Assembly: GCF_001908235.1 (NCBI RefSeq)
Contig: NZ_LGHK01000152.1
Span: 1 to 57,067, forward strand
DNA length: 57,067 nt
Direction of reading: 5' to 3'
Source: Bradyrhizobium sp. NAS96.2
Lineage (GTDB): Bacteria; Pseudomonadota; Alphaproteobacteria; Rhizobiales; Xanthobacteraceae
Numbering within the stretch: position 1 is the first letter of the stretch; each line of letters begins with the position of its first letter. Positions 8,516 through 17,429 of the stretch are shown here, piece by piece. The notes under the pieces are model-generated. The model was not told the origin of the DNA and made no database searches. It worked only from the letters and a program-made list of their open reading frames with translations. The translations under genes were made by a program, and so were the position numbers.

Positions 8516-8535
8516 CAAGCCCGGAGGGTCCCCTG

Positions 8536-8889
8536 ATGCCGATCTCGATGGTCACGATTGCCGGACGAAGCCTGCTCGCATTGTTGTTCATCCTTGCCGG
8601 CGCAGCCAAGATCGCTGGCCCGAAGCCGTTCCTCGACCACATGGCGGCACACCATATTCCCGGCGTGCTGCTGCCGCTGGTCATCGCGCCCGAGCTTGGT
8701 GCGGGCCTGGCGTTGCTGATCGGCTGGCAGTCGTCGTTTGCCGCCGGCGCGCTGGCGCTGTTTTGCCTCGCGACCGCATTCGGCTTTCACCTCGACCTCG
8801 CTGACAAGGCGGAACGAACGCTGTTCTTCAAGGACCTCGCGCTTGCCGGTGGCTTGATGGTCATTGCCGCCGGTGCGTGGCGCGGATAG
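8536..8889 (+). CDS. DoxX-family small membrane protein
   Basis: A 117-residue protein with four predicted transmembrane helices. It begins MPISMVTIAGRSLLALLFILAGAAKIAGPKP; the LLFILAGAAKI pattern with a following DHMAAHHIPG is typical of DoxX/DoxD-like proteins. These are associated with redox, thiol or quinone-linked functions, but most copies have no assigned reaction. A ribosome site (CCGGAGGGTCCCCTG) precedes the ATG. It is second in a two-gene unit opposite the TetR gene. A longer reading frame exists upstream in the same phase but overlaps the previous gene and has no coding character. Confidence 0.85.
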   Translation: MPISMVTIAGRSLLALLFILAGAAKIAGPKPFLDHMAAHHIPGVLLPLVIAPELGAGLALLIGWQSSFAAGALALFCLATAFGFHLDLADKAERTLFFKDLALAGGLMVIAAGAWRG

Positions 8890-8928
8890 CCGGCCAAGCA
8901 TCGCAGACAGCAAGCATCATACGCGCAA

Positions 8929-9867
8929 TCAGGAAGGATCCGTCTTGTCCGCCTTGCGCGTCGGCTTCGGCGGCCCGTCGACCGGCGGCAGCGATTTGAT
9001 GTAGTCGGCGATCGCGTCGCGATCGGAAGGCGAGAGCTGCGAGGTGTTGCGGATCACGCGCACCATCGATCCGCCGGCGCTATCGCCATCCGGCGTCTGC
9101 CCGCTCTCGAGGAAATAGGCGATATCCTTCGCGCTCCAGTCCGCGATCCCACGCGGCGTGATGTTGGGCACCCAGCCTTCGCCCTCCGGATTCGGCCCAC
9201 CGGCGAAGCGCTGCGAGCTGACGATGCCGCCGAGGAAATTCCGCGGGCTGTGACACTCGGCGCAATGGCCGAAGCTGTTGACGAGATAGGCGCCGCGATA
9301 CCAATGCGACGAGCGGCTTGCATCCGCGATAAACGGCTTGCCGTCCATGAACAGGAATTTCCAGACCCCGACATCGCGCCTGATGTTGAAAGGAAACGGC
9401 ACATCGTGATCGCGCACCTTGCCGGCGACCGGCGGCAAGGTCTTCAGATAGGCGAACAGGTCGCGCACGTCATTGACCCTGGCGTGCTGATAGGACGTGT
9501 ACGGAAACGCCGGGAAGTAATGCGTCCCCGACGGCGAGGTGCCCTTCATGACAGCGGTGACGAAATCAGCCTCGCTCCAGCGCCCGATGCCGTCGTTGGG
9601 GTCGGGCGAGATGTTCGGCGCGTAGAAGGTGCCGAACGGCGACGGTATCGCGAGCCCGCCGCCGAGCCTGGTGCGGTCATCCTGCTTCGGCACGGCATGG
9701 CAGGAGGAACATCCCCCCGCATTGAACGTTGTGAGCCCGTTGGCGAGGTTAGGCTGGTAAGCGGGCAACGCGCTTGCGGCGACGGTCGCGGGGATCGTCA
9801 GCCACCAGAACACGCCAAAGCCGATGAGGCCAGCCAGACCGGCCAGGAGGAGAATTCGTCGCAACAT
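8929..9867 (-). CDS. Membrane-anchored diheme cytochrome c
   Basis: A 312-residue c-type cytochrome with an uncleaved-looking N-terminal hydrophobic anchor (about residues 4-30) and two heme c sites: C53-S-S-C56-H57 and C202-A-E-C205-H206. The arrangement is that of the diheme/triheme electron-transfer subunits that accompany periplasmic dehydrogenases such as alcohol or aldehyde dehydrogenases. Candidate distal Met ligands are in the MKGTSPSGTHYFPAFPY segment and near GGSMVRVIRNTSQL. The tail is charged (RKADKTDPS). No dehydrogenase partner is adjacent, so the electron donor is unknown; the CoxL-like gene 1.3 kb away is a cytoplasmic-type enzyme and not an obvious partner. Confidence 0.88.
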   Translation of the reverse strand: MLRRILLLAGLAGLIGFGVFWWLTIPATVAASALPAYQPNLANGLTTFNAGGCSSCHAVPKQDDRTRLGGGLAIPSPFGTFYAPNISPDPNDGIGRWSEADFVTAVMKGTSPSGTHYFPAFPYTSYQHARVNDVRDLFAYLKTLPPVAGKVRDHDVPFPFNIRRDVGVWKFLFMDGKPFIADASRSSHWYRGAYLVNSFGHCAECHSPRNFLGGIVSSQRFAGGPNPEGEGWVPNITPRGIADWSAKDIAYFLESGQTPDGDSAGGSMVRVIRNTSQLSPSDRDAIADYIKSLPPVDGPPKPTRKADKTDPS

Positions 9868-10032
9868 TCACCGATCCGTCATTGGTCGCGTCAGTTCATC
9901 AACCAGTATGATGGCAACCGGTCGCACAAGCTCGCATCAAATTTGCCGCACTCACGATCATTTTGGGAATAAATCCGGTGAGCCGCGGTTTGAAGATTGC
10001 AACCATCGTGTGACGTCAAAGGGGAGAGAACC

Positions 10033-10455
10033 ATGTCGAACAAGACCTTGCTTGCCACGCTGACGCTCGGCGCCGCGATCGCGCTCGCCGGTCCGGCCTT
10101 TGCCGAAAAGCTGCACGCCAAGCTGGACGCCAAGTCCGAAGTGCCTGCGAACGCCAGCGCCGGCACCGGCACTGCCGACATCGACTACGATGCGGCCACC
10201 AAGAAGCTCAGCTGGAAACTGACCTATTCCGGCCTGTCGGGCCCTGCGACCGCCGCGCATTTCCACGGTCCCGCCGAGGCCGGCAAGAATTCCGGTGTCG
10301 CGGTCGCAATCCCGAACGCGACATCGAGCCCGGTCGAAGGCAGCGCCACGCTGACCGACGCGCAGGCCGCCGACCTCCTCGCCGGCAAGTACTACGTCAA
10401 CATCCACACCGCGGCGAACCCGGGCGGTGAGATCCGCGGCCAAGTCACGAAGTAA
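10033..10455 (+). CDS. Exported CHRD-domain protein
   Basis: A 140-residue protein with a cleavable signal peptide (SNKTLLATLTLGAAIALAGPAFAE) followed by one CHRD domain. The hallmark segments are present: KLDAKSEVPAN near the mature N-terminus, AAHFHGPAEAGKNSGVAV in the middle and YYVNIHTAANPGGEIRGQV at the end. CHRD domains occur in animal chordin and in many bacterial exported proteins; the bacterial role is not established. A strong ribosome site (GGGGAGAGAA) fixes the ATG at 10033. It is monocistronic with its own terminator. Confidence 0.9.
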   Translation: MSNKTLLATLTLGAAIALAGPAFAEKLHAKLDAKSEVPANASAGTGTADIDYDAATKKLSWKLTYSGLSGPATAAHFHGPAEAGKNSGVAVAIPNATSSPVEGSATLTDAQAADLLAGKYYVNIHTAANPGGEIRGQVTK

Positions 10456-10498
10456 AGCTCACGAAGTAAGTCCGACACGAAAAGGCCGACACAGCAAG

Positions 10499-10531
10499 AA
10501 GGGCGGACGCCTCGCGGTTTCCGCCCTTTTT
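10499..10531. terminator. Rho-independent terminator
   Basis: GGGCGGA (10501-10507) pairs with TCCGCCC (10520-10526), followed by a T run. It ends the CHRD gene and, being flanked by AA on the left, may also work for the convergent cytochrome c' gene. Confidence 0.8.
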
Positions 10532-10567
10532 GAGCAGAAATTTCTTCCAGCCTTCTCCTGGCTCTTC

Positions 10568-11014
10568 TCAATGCGCCTTGACGCGGTAGGTCTCGTGACA
10601 GCCAAGACATGCGTCGTTGATGGCAGTGAACTCCGTCTTCAGGCTATCAAGGTCTTTGACCTTGGTCTTTGCCTCGCCCACGACCTTGGCAAAGGTGGCC
10701 GCATGGGCCTCAAAATCCGCTCGCTGGGTCCACACCTTCGTCGACGCGTAGTAGTCGCCCTTTGGCCTCTTGTCCTTGATGCTTTCGGGAAAAAAGGAAG
10801 GGAAGCGCTTGGCTACGTCCTCCAGGCCGACAAGCGCCGCGTCAACGGCGGTCTGATCGTAAGTCGTCTTGCCCTTGGTCATGTCGTAGAGCACGATCGC
10901 GTTCTTGAGGTTGGATTTCATCGCAGTCTGCGTCAGGGCAACTTGGTCTTCCGCCGCAGCCACGACACCAACGCCAAGCAGCAAGGTTGCTGCGACAATA
11001 CCCGTTCGAAACAT
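10568..11014 (-). CDS. Cytochrome c' (class II c-type cytochrome)
   Basis: A 148-residue periplasmic protein with a signal peptide (FRTGIVAATLLLGVGVVAAAE) and a single C-terminal heme site, C136-L-G-C139-H140, in the usual class II position at the end of a four-helix bundle. The mature sequence is helical and Lys-rich. Class II cytochromes include cytochrome c' (five-coordinate, NO/CO-binding) and c556 (Met-ligated); which one this is cannot be settled by eye. It is monocistronic and convergent with the CHRD gene. Confidence 0.88.
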   Translation of the reverse strand: MFRTGIVAATLLLGVGVVAAAEDQVALTQTAMKSNLKNAIVLYDMTKGKTTYDQTAVDAALVGLEDVAKRFPSFFPESIKDKRPKGDYYASTKVWTQRADFEAHAATFAKVVGEAKTKVKDLDSLKTEFTAINDACLGCHETYRVKAH

Positions 11015-11141
11015 CGACTGTTCTCCATGTTCAGGATCGAAATGAACCGATCCTGGCGATCGGCCGCGAATTTGCGGCGCGTGGCCTGATCAAGCGAACA
11101 CCGCTCGATCCGGTTCATTCCTTTCCTGCCCGCACAAAGTA

Positions 11142-13451
11142 TCAGAGAGTATGGCGGCGCTGCGCCTCGCGGATCGCGACCCAGACACGCTCCGGCGTGG
11201 CCGGCATGTCGATGTGGTCGATCCCGAACTCGCGATGCAGCCCCTCGACGATCGCGTTGACGACCGCCGGGCATGAGCCGATCGCGCCGGCCTCGCCCGC
11301 GCCCTTCACGCCCATTGGGTTGGTCGTGCACGGCACGTTGTGGGTCTCGAACACGAAGGACGGCCCGTCCGAAGCACGCGGCATCGCATAGTCCATGAAA
11401 GTGCCGGTGACGAGCTGACCGTCGGTCTGGCTGTAGACCGCCTGCTCCATCAGCGCCTGCCCGATGCCCTGCATCGCGCCGCCATGAACCTGGCCCGCGA
11501 GCATCAGCGGATTGAGCGTGACGCCGAAATCGTCGACGATGACGTAGCTGACGATCTTGATGATACCGGTTGAGGGATCGATCTCGACCTCGGCGAGATG
11601 CGTGCCGTTCGGATAGGTGCCGTCGGCGCTGGCGAAGGTCGCGCTCGCATTCATCTTCGATGTATCGCCGCCGGGACGCTTGGCGAGATCGGCAAAGCTG
11701 ACCGAACGGTCGGTGCCGGCGACGCGGATGCGGCCGTCGGATATTTCGAGGTCGCCGGTGCCGGCTTCCAGCGCCTGCGCCGCCAGCTCCTTCAGCTTGT
11801 TGCCGAGCTCGTGCGTTGCGCGCTGCACGCTGACGCCGCCGGACGGGATCGATGCCGAGCCGCCGGTGCCGAGGCCGGTCGCGATCTTGTCGGTGTCGCC
11901 CTGCAGCACATGGACGCGCTCGGGCGGCACGCCGAATTGCTCGGCGACGATCTGCGCGTAAGCTGTCTGGTGGCCCTGCCCGCTCGACTGCGTGCCGATC
12001 AGGATCGAGATGTCGCCATTGGAATCGAGCGCCACATTGGCGGTCTCCTCGCCCATGGTGCCACAGACCTCGACATAGCTCGCCATGCCGATGCCGCGCA
12101 CCAGGCCGTCCTTCTTGGCCGCCTTGGCGCGCTTTGGAAACTCCTTCCAGTTGGCGATCTCCATCGCGCGCTTCATGTGCGCGACGAAGTCACCGGAGTC
12201 GTAGACCTTTCCGGTCGCGGTCGTGTACGGCAGCGACTTCGGCGGAATGAAGTTCTTCCGCCTGATGGCGTCAGGCGTCATGCCGAGCTTTCGCGCGGCC
12301 GCGTCGACCAGCCGCTCGATCACATAGGCGGCCTCCGGGCGGCCGGCGCCGCGATAGGCATCGACCGGCACCGTGTTGGTGAACACGGTGCGGACCCGGC
12401 AATGGAAGGCCTGGATGTCATAGAGGCCCGGCAGCATGCCGGCGCCGCCATGCGGGATATAGGGCGCGAAGGTCGAGAGATAGGCGCCCATGTCGCCCAT
12501 CAGATCGACATCCATGCCGAGGAATTTGCCGTCCTCGGCGAGCGCCATCTTCGCGGTGGTGAGATTGTCGCGGCCCTGCGCGTCGCCCATGAAATGGTCG
12601 GAGCGCTCGGCAGTCCATTTGACCGACTTCTTGAGCTTGCGCGCCGCGACCGAGATCAGCGCATATTCGCGATAGGGAAACAGCTTGGTGCCGAATCCAC
12701 CGCCGACATCCGGGCAGATCACCCGCATGTTCTCCTTCGGCATCTTCAGGATCATGTCGCAGAGGATCTCGCGCAGCCGATGGCTGCCCTGGCTGCCGAT
12801 CGTCAGCGTCAGGTGATCCCTCTTGGCGTCGTATTCGGCGACCGCTGCGCGCGTCTCCATGAAATTGGTGATGACGCGCGGATTGACGATGGTGATCTCG
12901 GCCACAGCATGCGCCTTGGCGAACGCGGCCTCGGCGGCGCCCTTGTCGCCGATCGAGACGTCGAACAGCACGTTGCCGGGCTTGTCCGGCCACACCTGCG
13001 GCGCGCCCTTCTTCACCGCATTGACGAGACCCGCCACCGCCGGCAGCGGCGTCCACTTGACGTCGATCGCCTCGATCGCGTCACGGGCATGATCGACGGT
13101 ATCGGCGACCACAAAGGCCACGGCGTCGCCGACATGGCGCACTTCATCCTTGGCGAGGATCGGATAAGGCGGTGCGGTGAACGGATCGGTTTCGAGGTTG
13201 AACAGGCACGGCAGGCCGCCGAGCTCGGCGACATCGGCCGCGGTCAGGATCAGCGCCACGCCGGGCATGCCGCGGGCCTTGCCGGCGTCGATCGTGTAGG
13301 TGGCGTGCGCATGCGGCGAGCGCAGCATCAACGCGTGCAATGCGGGAGACGGTGCGACGTCGTCGGTATAGCGGCCCTTGCCGCGAATCAGAGCGTCATC
13401 CTCCTTGCGCCGCACACTTTGTCCGACGCCGAATTTGATGGGAGCTGCCAT
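11142..13451 (-). CDS. Orphan xanthine dehydrogenase-family molybdopterin subunit (CoxL form II-like)
   Basis: A 769-residue large subunit of a molybdenum hydroxylase. It starts with the conserved region GVGQSVRRKEDDALIRGKGRYTDD. The active-site loop reads VDAYRGAGRPE (about residues 360-370), the AYRGAGR form found in form II 'CoxL-like' proteins and not the AYxCSFR of true CO dehydrogenase, so CO oxidation is unlikely. GQGHQT and the catalytic Glu in VKGAGEAGAIGSCP are present. A functional enzyme needs an FAD subunit (CoxM) and a 2Fe-2S subunit (CoxS), and neither is adjacent. It must pair with subunits encoded elsewhere or fuse functionally with a different set. Substrate is probably an aldehyde or N-heterocycle. 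The start at 13451 is preferred over an ATG 26 codons upstream. Confidence 0.88.
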   Translation of the reverse strand: MAAPIKFGVGQSVRRKEDDALIRGKGRYTDDVAPSPALHALMLRSPHAHATYTIDAGKARGMPGVALILTAADVAELGGLPCLFNLETDPFTAPPYPILAKDEVRHVGDAVAFVVADTVDHARDAIEAIDVKWTPLPAVAGLVNAVKKGAPQVWPDKPGNVLFDVSIGDKGAAEAAFAKAHAVAEITIVNPRVITNFMETRAAVAEYDAKRDHLTLTIGSQGSHRLREILCDMILKMPKENMRVICPDVGGGFGTKLFPYREYALISVAARKLKKSVKWTAERSDHFMGDAQGRDNLTTAKMALAEDGKFLGMDVDLMGDMGAYLSTFAPYIPHGGAGMLPGLYDIQAFHCRVRTVFTNTVPVDAYRGAGRPEAAYVIERLVDAAARKLGMTPDAIRRKNFIPPKSLPYTTATGKVYDSGDFVAHMKRAMEIANWKEFPKRAKAAKKDGLVRGIGMASYVEVCGTMGEETANVALDSNGDISILIGTQSSGQGHQTAYAQIVAEQFGVPPERVHVLQGDTDKIATGLGTGGSASIPSGGVSVQRATHELGNKLKELAAQALEAGTGDLEISDGRIRVAGTDRSVSFADLAKRPGGDTSKMNASATFASADGTYPNGTHLAEVEIDPSTGIIKIVSYVIVDDFGVTLNPLMLAGQVHGGAMQGIGQALMEQAVYSQTDGQLVTGTFMDYAMPRASDGPSFVFETHNVPCTTNPMGVKGAGEAGAIGSCPAVVNAIVEGLHREFGIDHIDMPATPERVWVAIREAQRRHTL

Positions 13452-13579
13452 CGTCTCTCCAATTGCCTTGGTGTGTTTTGCGCATATTGGCGTGGTTGTC
13501 CGCGAAGCGCAAACCGCTTTCCGCCGCACGCGGCGCTATCGCACAATCAGCTCCTATGCATTTGATTTGACAGGTAAAA

Positions 13580-15109
13580 CTATACGCGCCGCAGCGCGAA
13601 CAGCCAGCCGCGGCCGAACAGTGTGAGGATCAGCAGGGCATAGACGAAGACGCCGACCGCAATCAGCAGCAGCAGGATCATCTCGTCGCGGAAGATCTGC
13701 ATCGGCGCGAACCACACATAGGCGAAATGCGAGGTCAGCCACAGCGCGAGCGCGAGCAGCACGCCGCACAGCGCAAAGGTGCCGAACGAGCGGACCAGCG
13801 CGCGATCGAGCGCGAGATAGCCGCGGCGCACGGCGAACATCAGCACCAGCAGCAGGTTGACCCAGGCGCCGACCGCCGTCGCGAGCGCCAGCCCGACCTG
13901 CGCCAGCGTGCCGACCAGCGCGATCTTCAGCGCAACGTTGACCGCGACCCCGGTCAGCGCCGCCTTCACCGGGGTTGCGGTATCCTTGCGGGCGTAGAAG
14001 GTCGCAACCGCGCTGCGAATCATCACGAAGGGAATCAGCCCGACCGCATAGGCGGCGAGCGTCGCGCCCGCGTTTGCGGCATCGGCCTTCGAGAACGCGC
14101 CGCGGGCGAACATCGCGCGCATGATCGGATCGGCCACCGTCAGGAACGCCGCCACGAACGGCACCGAGAACAGCAGCGTGAAATCGAAGGCGCGGCGCTG
14201 CGCGGCCATGGCGCCGGTGTGATCGTCGGCGGTCAGCCGCCGCGACATCTCCGGCAGCAGCACGGTGCCGATCGCGATCCCGATCACGCCGATCGGCAAT
14301 TGGTTGAGGCGGTCGGCATAATACAGCGCCGACAGCGCGCCCGCGGGGAGGAAGGTCGCGATGATGGTGTCGGCAAACAACGCGACCTGGGTGCCCATCG
14401 AGCCCAGCGTTGCCGGTCCCAGCGCGCGGAAGAAGGCGCGGACGTCCTCGTCCAGCCTCAGCGGCGCAAACCGCGGCAGGCCGCCGTGACGCGCAAGGTC
14501 GCCGGCGAGCAGGAAGAATTGCAGGAAGCCCGAGATCAGGACGCCCCAGGCCGCGGCATGGCCGGCGCTGGGGAAGAACGCTGCAAGTGCCAGCGTCATC
14601 ATCATCGCGAGGTTGAGGAAGATCGGCGCCGCGGCCGCGCTGGCGAAGCGATGCATCACGTTGAGCATGCCGCCATACAGCGTCACCAGCGTGATCAGCA
14701 GCAGATAGGGAAAGGTGATCCGCGTCAGCTCGATCGCGAGCTTGCGCTGGGCTGCGTCGTCGGTGAAGCCCGGCGCGAGGATGCTCATCGCCTGCGGCAT
14801 GAACGCCATCGCCACGACAAGCAGGATCACCTGCGAGGCGAACAGCAGCGTGAAGATGCGGTCGGCGAACAGCCGCGCCGAGGCCTCGCCGCGCTCGCCA
14901 TGGACATGGGCATAGGCCGGCACGAAGGCGGCGTTGAAGGCGCCTTCGGCAAAGATCGCGCGGAAATGATTGGGCAGCCGCAGCGCCACGAAGAAAGCGT
15001 CGGCGACCGGCCCGGCGCCGAGGATCGCCGCGAGCATGATGTCGCGTGCGAACCCGGTGACCCGCGAGAGCAGGGTATAGCCGCCGACGGTGAAGATGCG
15101 CCCAAGCAT
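13580..15109 (-). CDS. murJ: Lipid II flippase MurJ
   Basis: A 509-residue MOP-superfamily membrane protein with about 14 transmembrane helices, matching MurJ/MviN in length. The N-terminus (VGGYTLLSRVTGFARDIMLAAILGAGPVADAFFVALRLPNHFRAIFAEGAFNAAFVP) holds the conserved Arg/Asp/Pro positions of the central cavity. It moves lipid II across the inner membrane for peptidoglycan synthesis. It precedes a surface-sugar block, and related flippases export other undecaprenyl-linked sugars, but the close match to MurJ motifs makes that the better call. Confidence 0.95.
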   Translation of the reverse strand: MLGRIFTVGGYTLLSRVTGFARDIMLAAILGAGPVADAFFVALRLPNHFRAIFAEGAFNAAFVPAYAHVHGERGEASARLFADRIFTLLFASQVILLVVAMAFMPQAMSILAPGFTDDAAQRKLAIELTRITFPYLLLITLVTLYGGMLNVMHRFASAAAAPIFLNLAMMMTLALAAFFPSAGHAAAWGVLISGFLQFFLLAGDLARHGGLPRFAPLRLDEDVRAFFRALGPATLGSMGTQVALFADTIIATFLPAGALSALYYADRLNQLPIGVIGIAIGTVLLPEMSRRLTADDHTGAMAAQRRAFDFTLLFSVPFVAAFLTVADPIMRAMFARGAFSKADAANAGATLAAYAVGLIPFVMIRSAVATFYARKDTATPVKAALTGVAVNVALKIALVGTLAQVGLALATAVGAWVNLLLVLMFAVRRGYLALDRALVRSFGTFALCGVLLALALWLTSHFAYVWFAPMQIFRDEMILLLLIAVGVFVYALLILTLFGRGWLFALRRV

Positions 15110-15170
15110 GCGCTGCTTCTAGCGCATGATTGCGTTACGAAAAAGTTTCGTATCAGGCCGTTAACGATTT

Positions 15171-15219
15171 AGGCATGATCGAGCCCGAAAACCGGAAACC
15201 ACTTTTCGGGATCATGCCT
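15171..15219. repeat. Dispersed palindromic element, copy 2
   Basis: AGGCATGATC at the left end pairs with GATCATGCCT at the right, with an inner CCCGAAA/TTTCGGG pair. It is a variant of the elements at 7065-7107 and 38002-38050. Its right arm contains the last codons and the TGA stop (complement 15212-15214) of the aminotransferase gene, so the repeat supplies that gene's 3' end. Confidence 0.75.
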
Positions 15220-16363
15220 GTAGCGCGCTGCGCACAGCCGCGATGACGCGGTCCTGCGCCGCTTCGTCGAGATAGGGGTGCATCGGCAGGGCGATGACGT
15301 CCTTCGACAGCCGCTCGCTGACCGGCAGGCCGCCGTCGGCGACCGGATAGTGGCTGTAGGCCGTCTGCTGATGGACCGACTTCGGATAGTAGATCATGGT
15401 CGGGACGCCCTGCGCCTTCAGCGCGGCCGCGAAGGCGTCGCGGTCGATGCCCTCGGACAGGCGGATGGTGTACTGCGCCCACACCGAGGTGCAGCCGGGA
15501 GCAACGCGCGGTACCGCGACGAGGTTGCCGAGCGCGCGCGAATAGCGTTCCGCGACCTTGTTGCGCGCCGCAATCTCGTCGTCGAAGATCTTCAGCTTCT
15601 CGAGCAGGATCGCCGCCTGCATGGTGTCGAGCCGCGCCGTCAGGCCGAGCCGGACGTTGTCGTACTTGTCCGAGCCCTGGCCATGGACGCGGATGCTGCG
15701 CAGCGTGCGCGCGAGTTCCTCGTCGTCGGTGAAGATCGCGCCGCCGTCGCCGAAGCAGCCGAGCGGCTTGGCCGGGAAGAAGCTGGTCCCGGTCGCGAGC
15801 CCGAAGGTGCCGAGCCTGCGGTTCTTGTAGGTCGCGCCGAAGCCCTGCGCGGCGTCATCCAGCACAAAAAGGCCCTCGGCCTCGGCGACCGCGCTGATCG
15901 CATCGTGATCGGCGCTCTGGCCGAACAGATCGACCGGGATCACGGCCACCGGCTTCAGCCCGCGGGCGCGCGCCGTTGCGATGCCGCGCTTCAGCGAGTT
16001 GATGTCGATGTTGAAGGTCTCCTCGTCGACATCGACAAACACCGGCGTGGCGCCGGTCAGCGTCACGACCTCGCCGGTCGCGCAGAACGTGAAGGTCGGG
16101 CACAGCACCGCATCGCCCGGGCCGACATTCTTCGCCATCAGGACCATCAGCAGCGCGTCGGTGCCGCTGGCGCAGCTCACCACATGCTTGGCGCCGGTAT
16201 AGTCCGCCAGCGCCTTCTCCAGCGCGGTGACCTCGGGCCCGTTGATGAACTGGCAATGGTCGAGCACGCGCGCGACCGCGTCATCGATCGACTTGCCGAG
16301 CCGCCGGCGCTGCGCGGAAATATCGATGAAGGGAATGGGCTCAAGCTGCATATGCTGGTTCAT
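15212..16363 (-). CDS. DegT/DnrJ/EryC1/StrS-family sugar aminotransferase
   Basis: A 383-residue fold-type I PLP enzyme that transaminates keto-sugar nucleotides. Evidence: CASGTDALLMVL (PLP phosphate loop), VDLFGQSAD, LDDAAQGFGA (Asp to PLP N1) and the PLP Lys in SFFPAKPLGCFGDGGA, plus the C-terminal YYPKSVHQQTAY. The Gfo/Idh dehydrogenase gene 49 nt upstream would make the 3-keto substrate, as WbpB/WbpE do for UDP-3-amino sugars, so the pair probably makes an amino sugar for LPS or capsule. The longer frame adds an Arg/Pro-rich stretch of 64 residues; MNQHMQLEPIPFIDISAQ is the natural start. Confidence 0.92.
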   Translation of the reverse strand: MNQHMQLEPIPFIDISAQRRRLGKSIDDAVARVLDHCQFINGPEVTALEKALADYTGAKHVVSCASGTDALLMVLMAKNVGPGDAVLCPTFTFCATGEVVTLTGATPVFVDVDEETFNIDINSLKRGIATARARGLKPVAVIPVDLFGQSADHDAISAVAEAEGLFVLDDAAQGFGATYKNRRLGTFGLATGTSFFPAKPLGCFGDGGAIFTDDEELARTLRSIRVHGQGSDKYDNVRLGLTARLDTMQAAILLEKLKIFDDEIAARNKVAERYSRALGNLVAVPRVAPGCTSVWAQYTIRLSEGIDRDAFAAALKAQGVPTMIYYPKSVHQQTAYSHYPVADGGLPVSERLSKDVIALPMHPYLDEAAQDRVIAAVRSALQA

Positions 16364-16412
16364 GGAAGCTCTTTGCACGTGTTGAATGGATGAAATCGGC
16401 CGGTGAAGACAA

Positions 16413-17429
16413 TCAGCCGGCAACGCGGCGCGGTCCCTTGCGCATCGTCGAGGCGGCGGGCCGCGCGGGCGATTCCAGGCAGCGGATCGCGATCTCGAGG
16501 CTGGCGACGCCTTCGTCGCCGGACACCGCCGGCAGCTTGCCGCTGCGCACGGCATCGAGGAAGGCGATCAGTTCGGCGCGGAGCGGCTCGTCGTGACCGA
16601 CCGGCAGATGGCGCATCGAATAGCTGCCGTCCGGCTTGAAGCCGAAGCATTCGGTGACCTGGCGCGTCAGCAGGTCGCCCATCACATACTTGCCGCGGGT
16701 CGCGACCGTGACGTTGCGCGCCTTGAACGGCGTCAGCCAGTTGGTGTTGATGTGGGCCAGCACGCCGGACGCGGTGCGGAATTGCAGCAGCGCGATGTCC
16801 TCGCGCTCGGCGACCGCGCTTGAGAGCTGCGGCTGCACCTCGACGATGTCGGACTCGGTGAACCAGCGGATCAGGTCGATGTCATGCACGGCGAGATCGA
16901 TCACGACGCCGACATTGGACATCCGCGGCGGGAACGGGCCGACCCGGGTGATGCCGATCGACAGGATGTCCTCGCCCGAGATCGCCTGCTTGATCGCGGC
17001 GACCGCCGGATTGAAGCGCTCGACATGGCCGACCATCAGCGTGACGCCGGCCCGCTCGGCGGCGGCGACGATCTCGCGGCCCTCTTCGACCGTGGATGCG
17101 ACCGGCTTCTCGACCAGGATGTGGATGTTGCGCGCGATGCAGGCGAGCGCGATCTCGTGATGCAGATGGGTGGGAGCTGCGATCGTCACCGCATCGATGC
17201 CCTCGGCGAACAGCTGATCGAGGGTCTCAAAGGCGCGGCAGCCGACCAGGTCGATGGCGCGCGTGCGGTGTTCGGGCAGCGGATCGACGATGCCGATCAG
17301 CGTGACGCCGGGCAGTCCAGCCAGCACGCGGGCATGGTTGCTGCCCATCACGCCGGCGCCGATCACGCCGACACGCAAGGCGCGGCCGATATCGGCCCTC
17401 GCGCCGGCTGCGGACAATTTTGCATTCAT
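16413..17429 (-). CDS. Gfo/Idh/MocA-family NAD(P)-dependent oxidoreductase
   Basis: A 338-residue oxidoreductase. The Rossmann motif is RVGVIGAGVMGSNHARVL at residues 19-36; LVEKPVASTVEEG contains the catalytic-loop EKP Lys, and the C-terminal alpha/beta domain has DLAVHDIDLIRWF with the conserved Asp-x-x-x-His-Asp pattern. It probably oxidises or epimerises a nucleotide sugar. The downstream DegT aminotransferase (49-nt gap, same strand) points to a WbpB/WbpE-like step pair producing a 3-amino sugar. The N-terminal 18 residues are less conserved, and a start at a later codon is possible. Confidence 0.9.
   Translation of the reverse strand: MNAKLSAAGARADIGRALRVGVIGAGVMGSNHARVLAGLPGVTLIGIVDPLPEHRTRAIDLVGCRAFETLDQLFAEGIDAVTIAAPTHLHHEIALACIARNIHILVEKPVASTVEEGREIVAAAERAGVTLMVGHVERFNPAVAAIKQAISGEDILSIGITRVGPFPPRMSNVGVVIDLAVHDIDLIRWFTESDIVEVQPQLSSAVAEREDIALLQFRTASGVLAHINTNWLTPFKARNVTVATRGKYVMGDLLTRQVTECFGFKPDGSYSMRHLPVGHDEPLRAELIAFLDAVRSGKLPAVSGDEGVASLEIAIRCLESPARPAASTMRKGPRRVAG

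Noticed and set aside
11142..13451. Aerobic CO dehydrogenase large subunit
   Set aside because: The active loop is AYRGAGR, not AYxCSFR, and no CoxM/CoxS genes are adjacent.
11598..13565. 655-codon plus-strand open frame
   Set aside because: It is antisense to the CoxL-like gene and has no recognisable domain.
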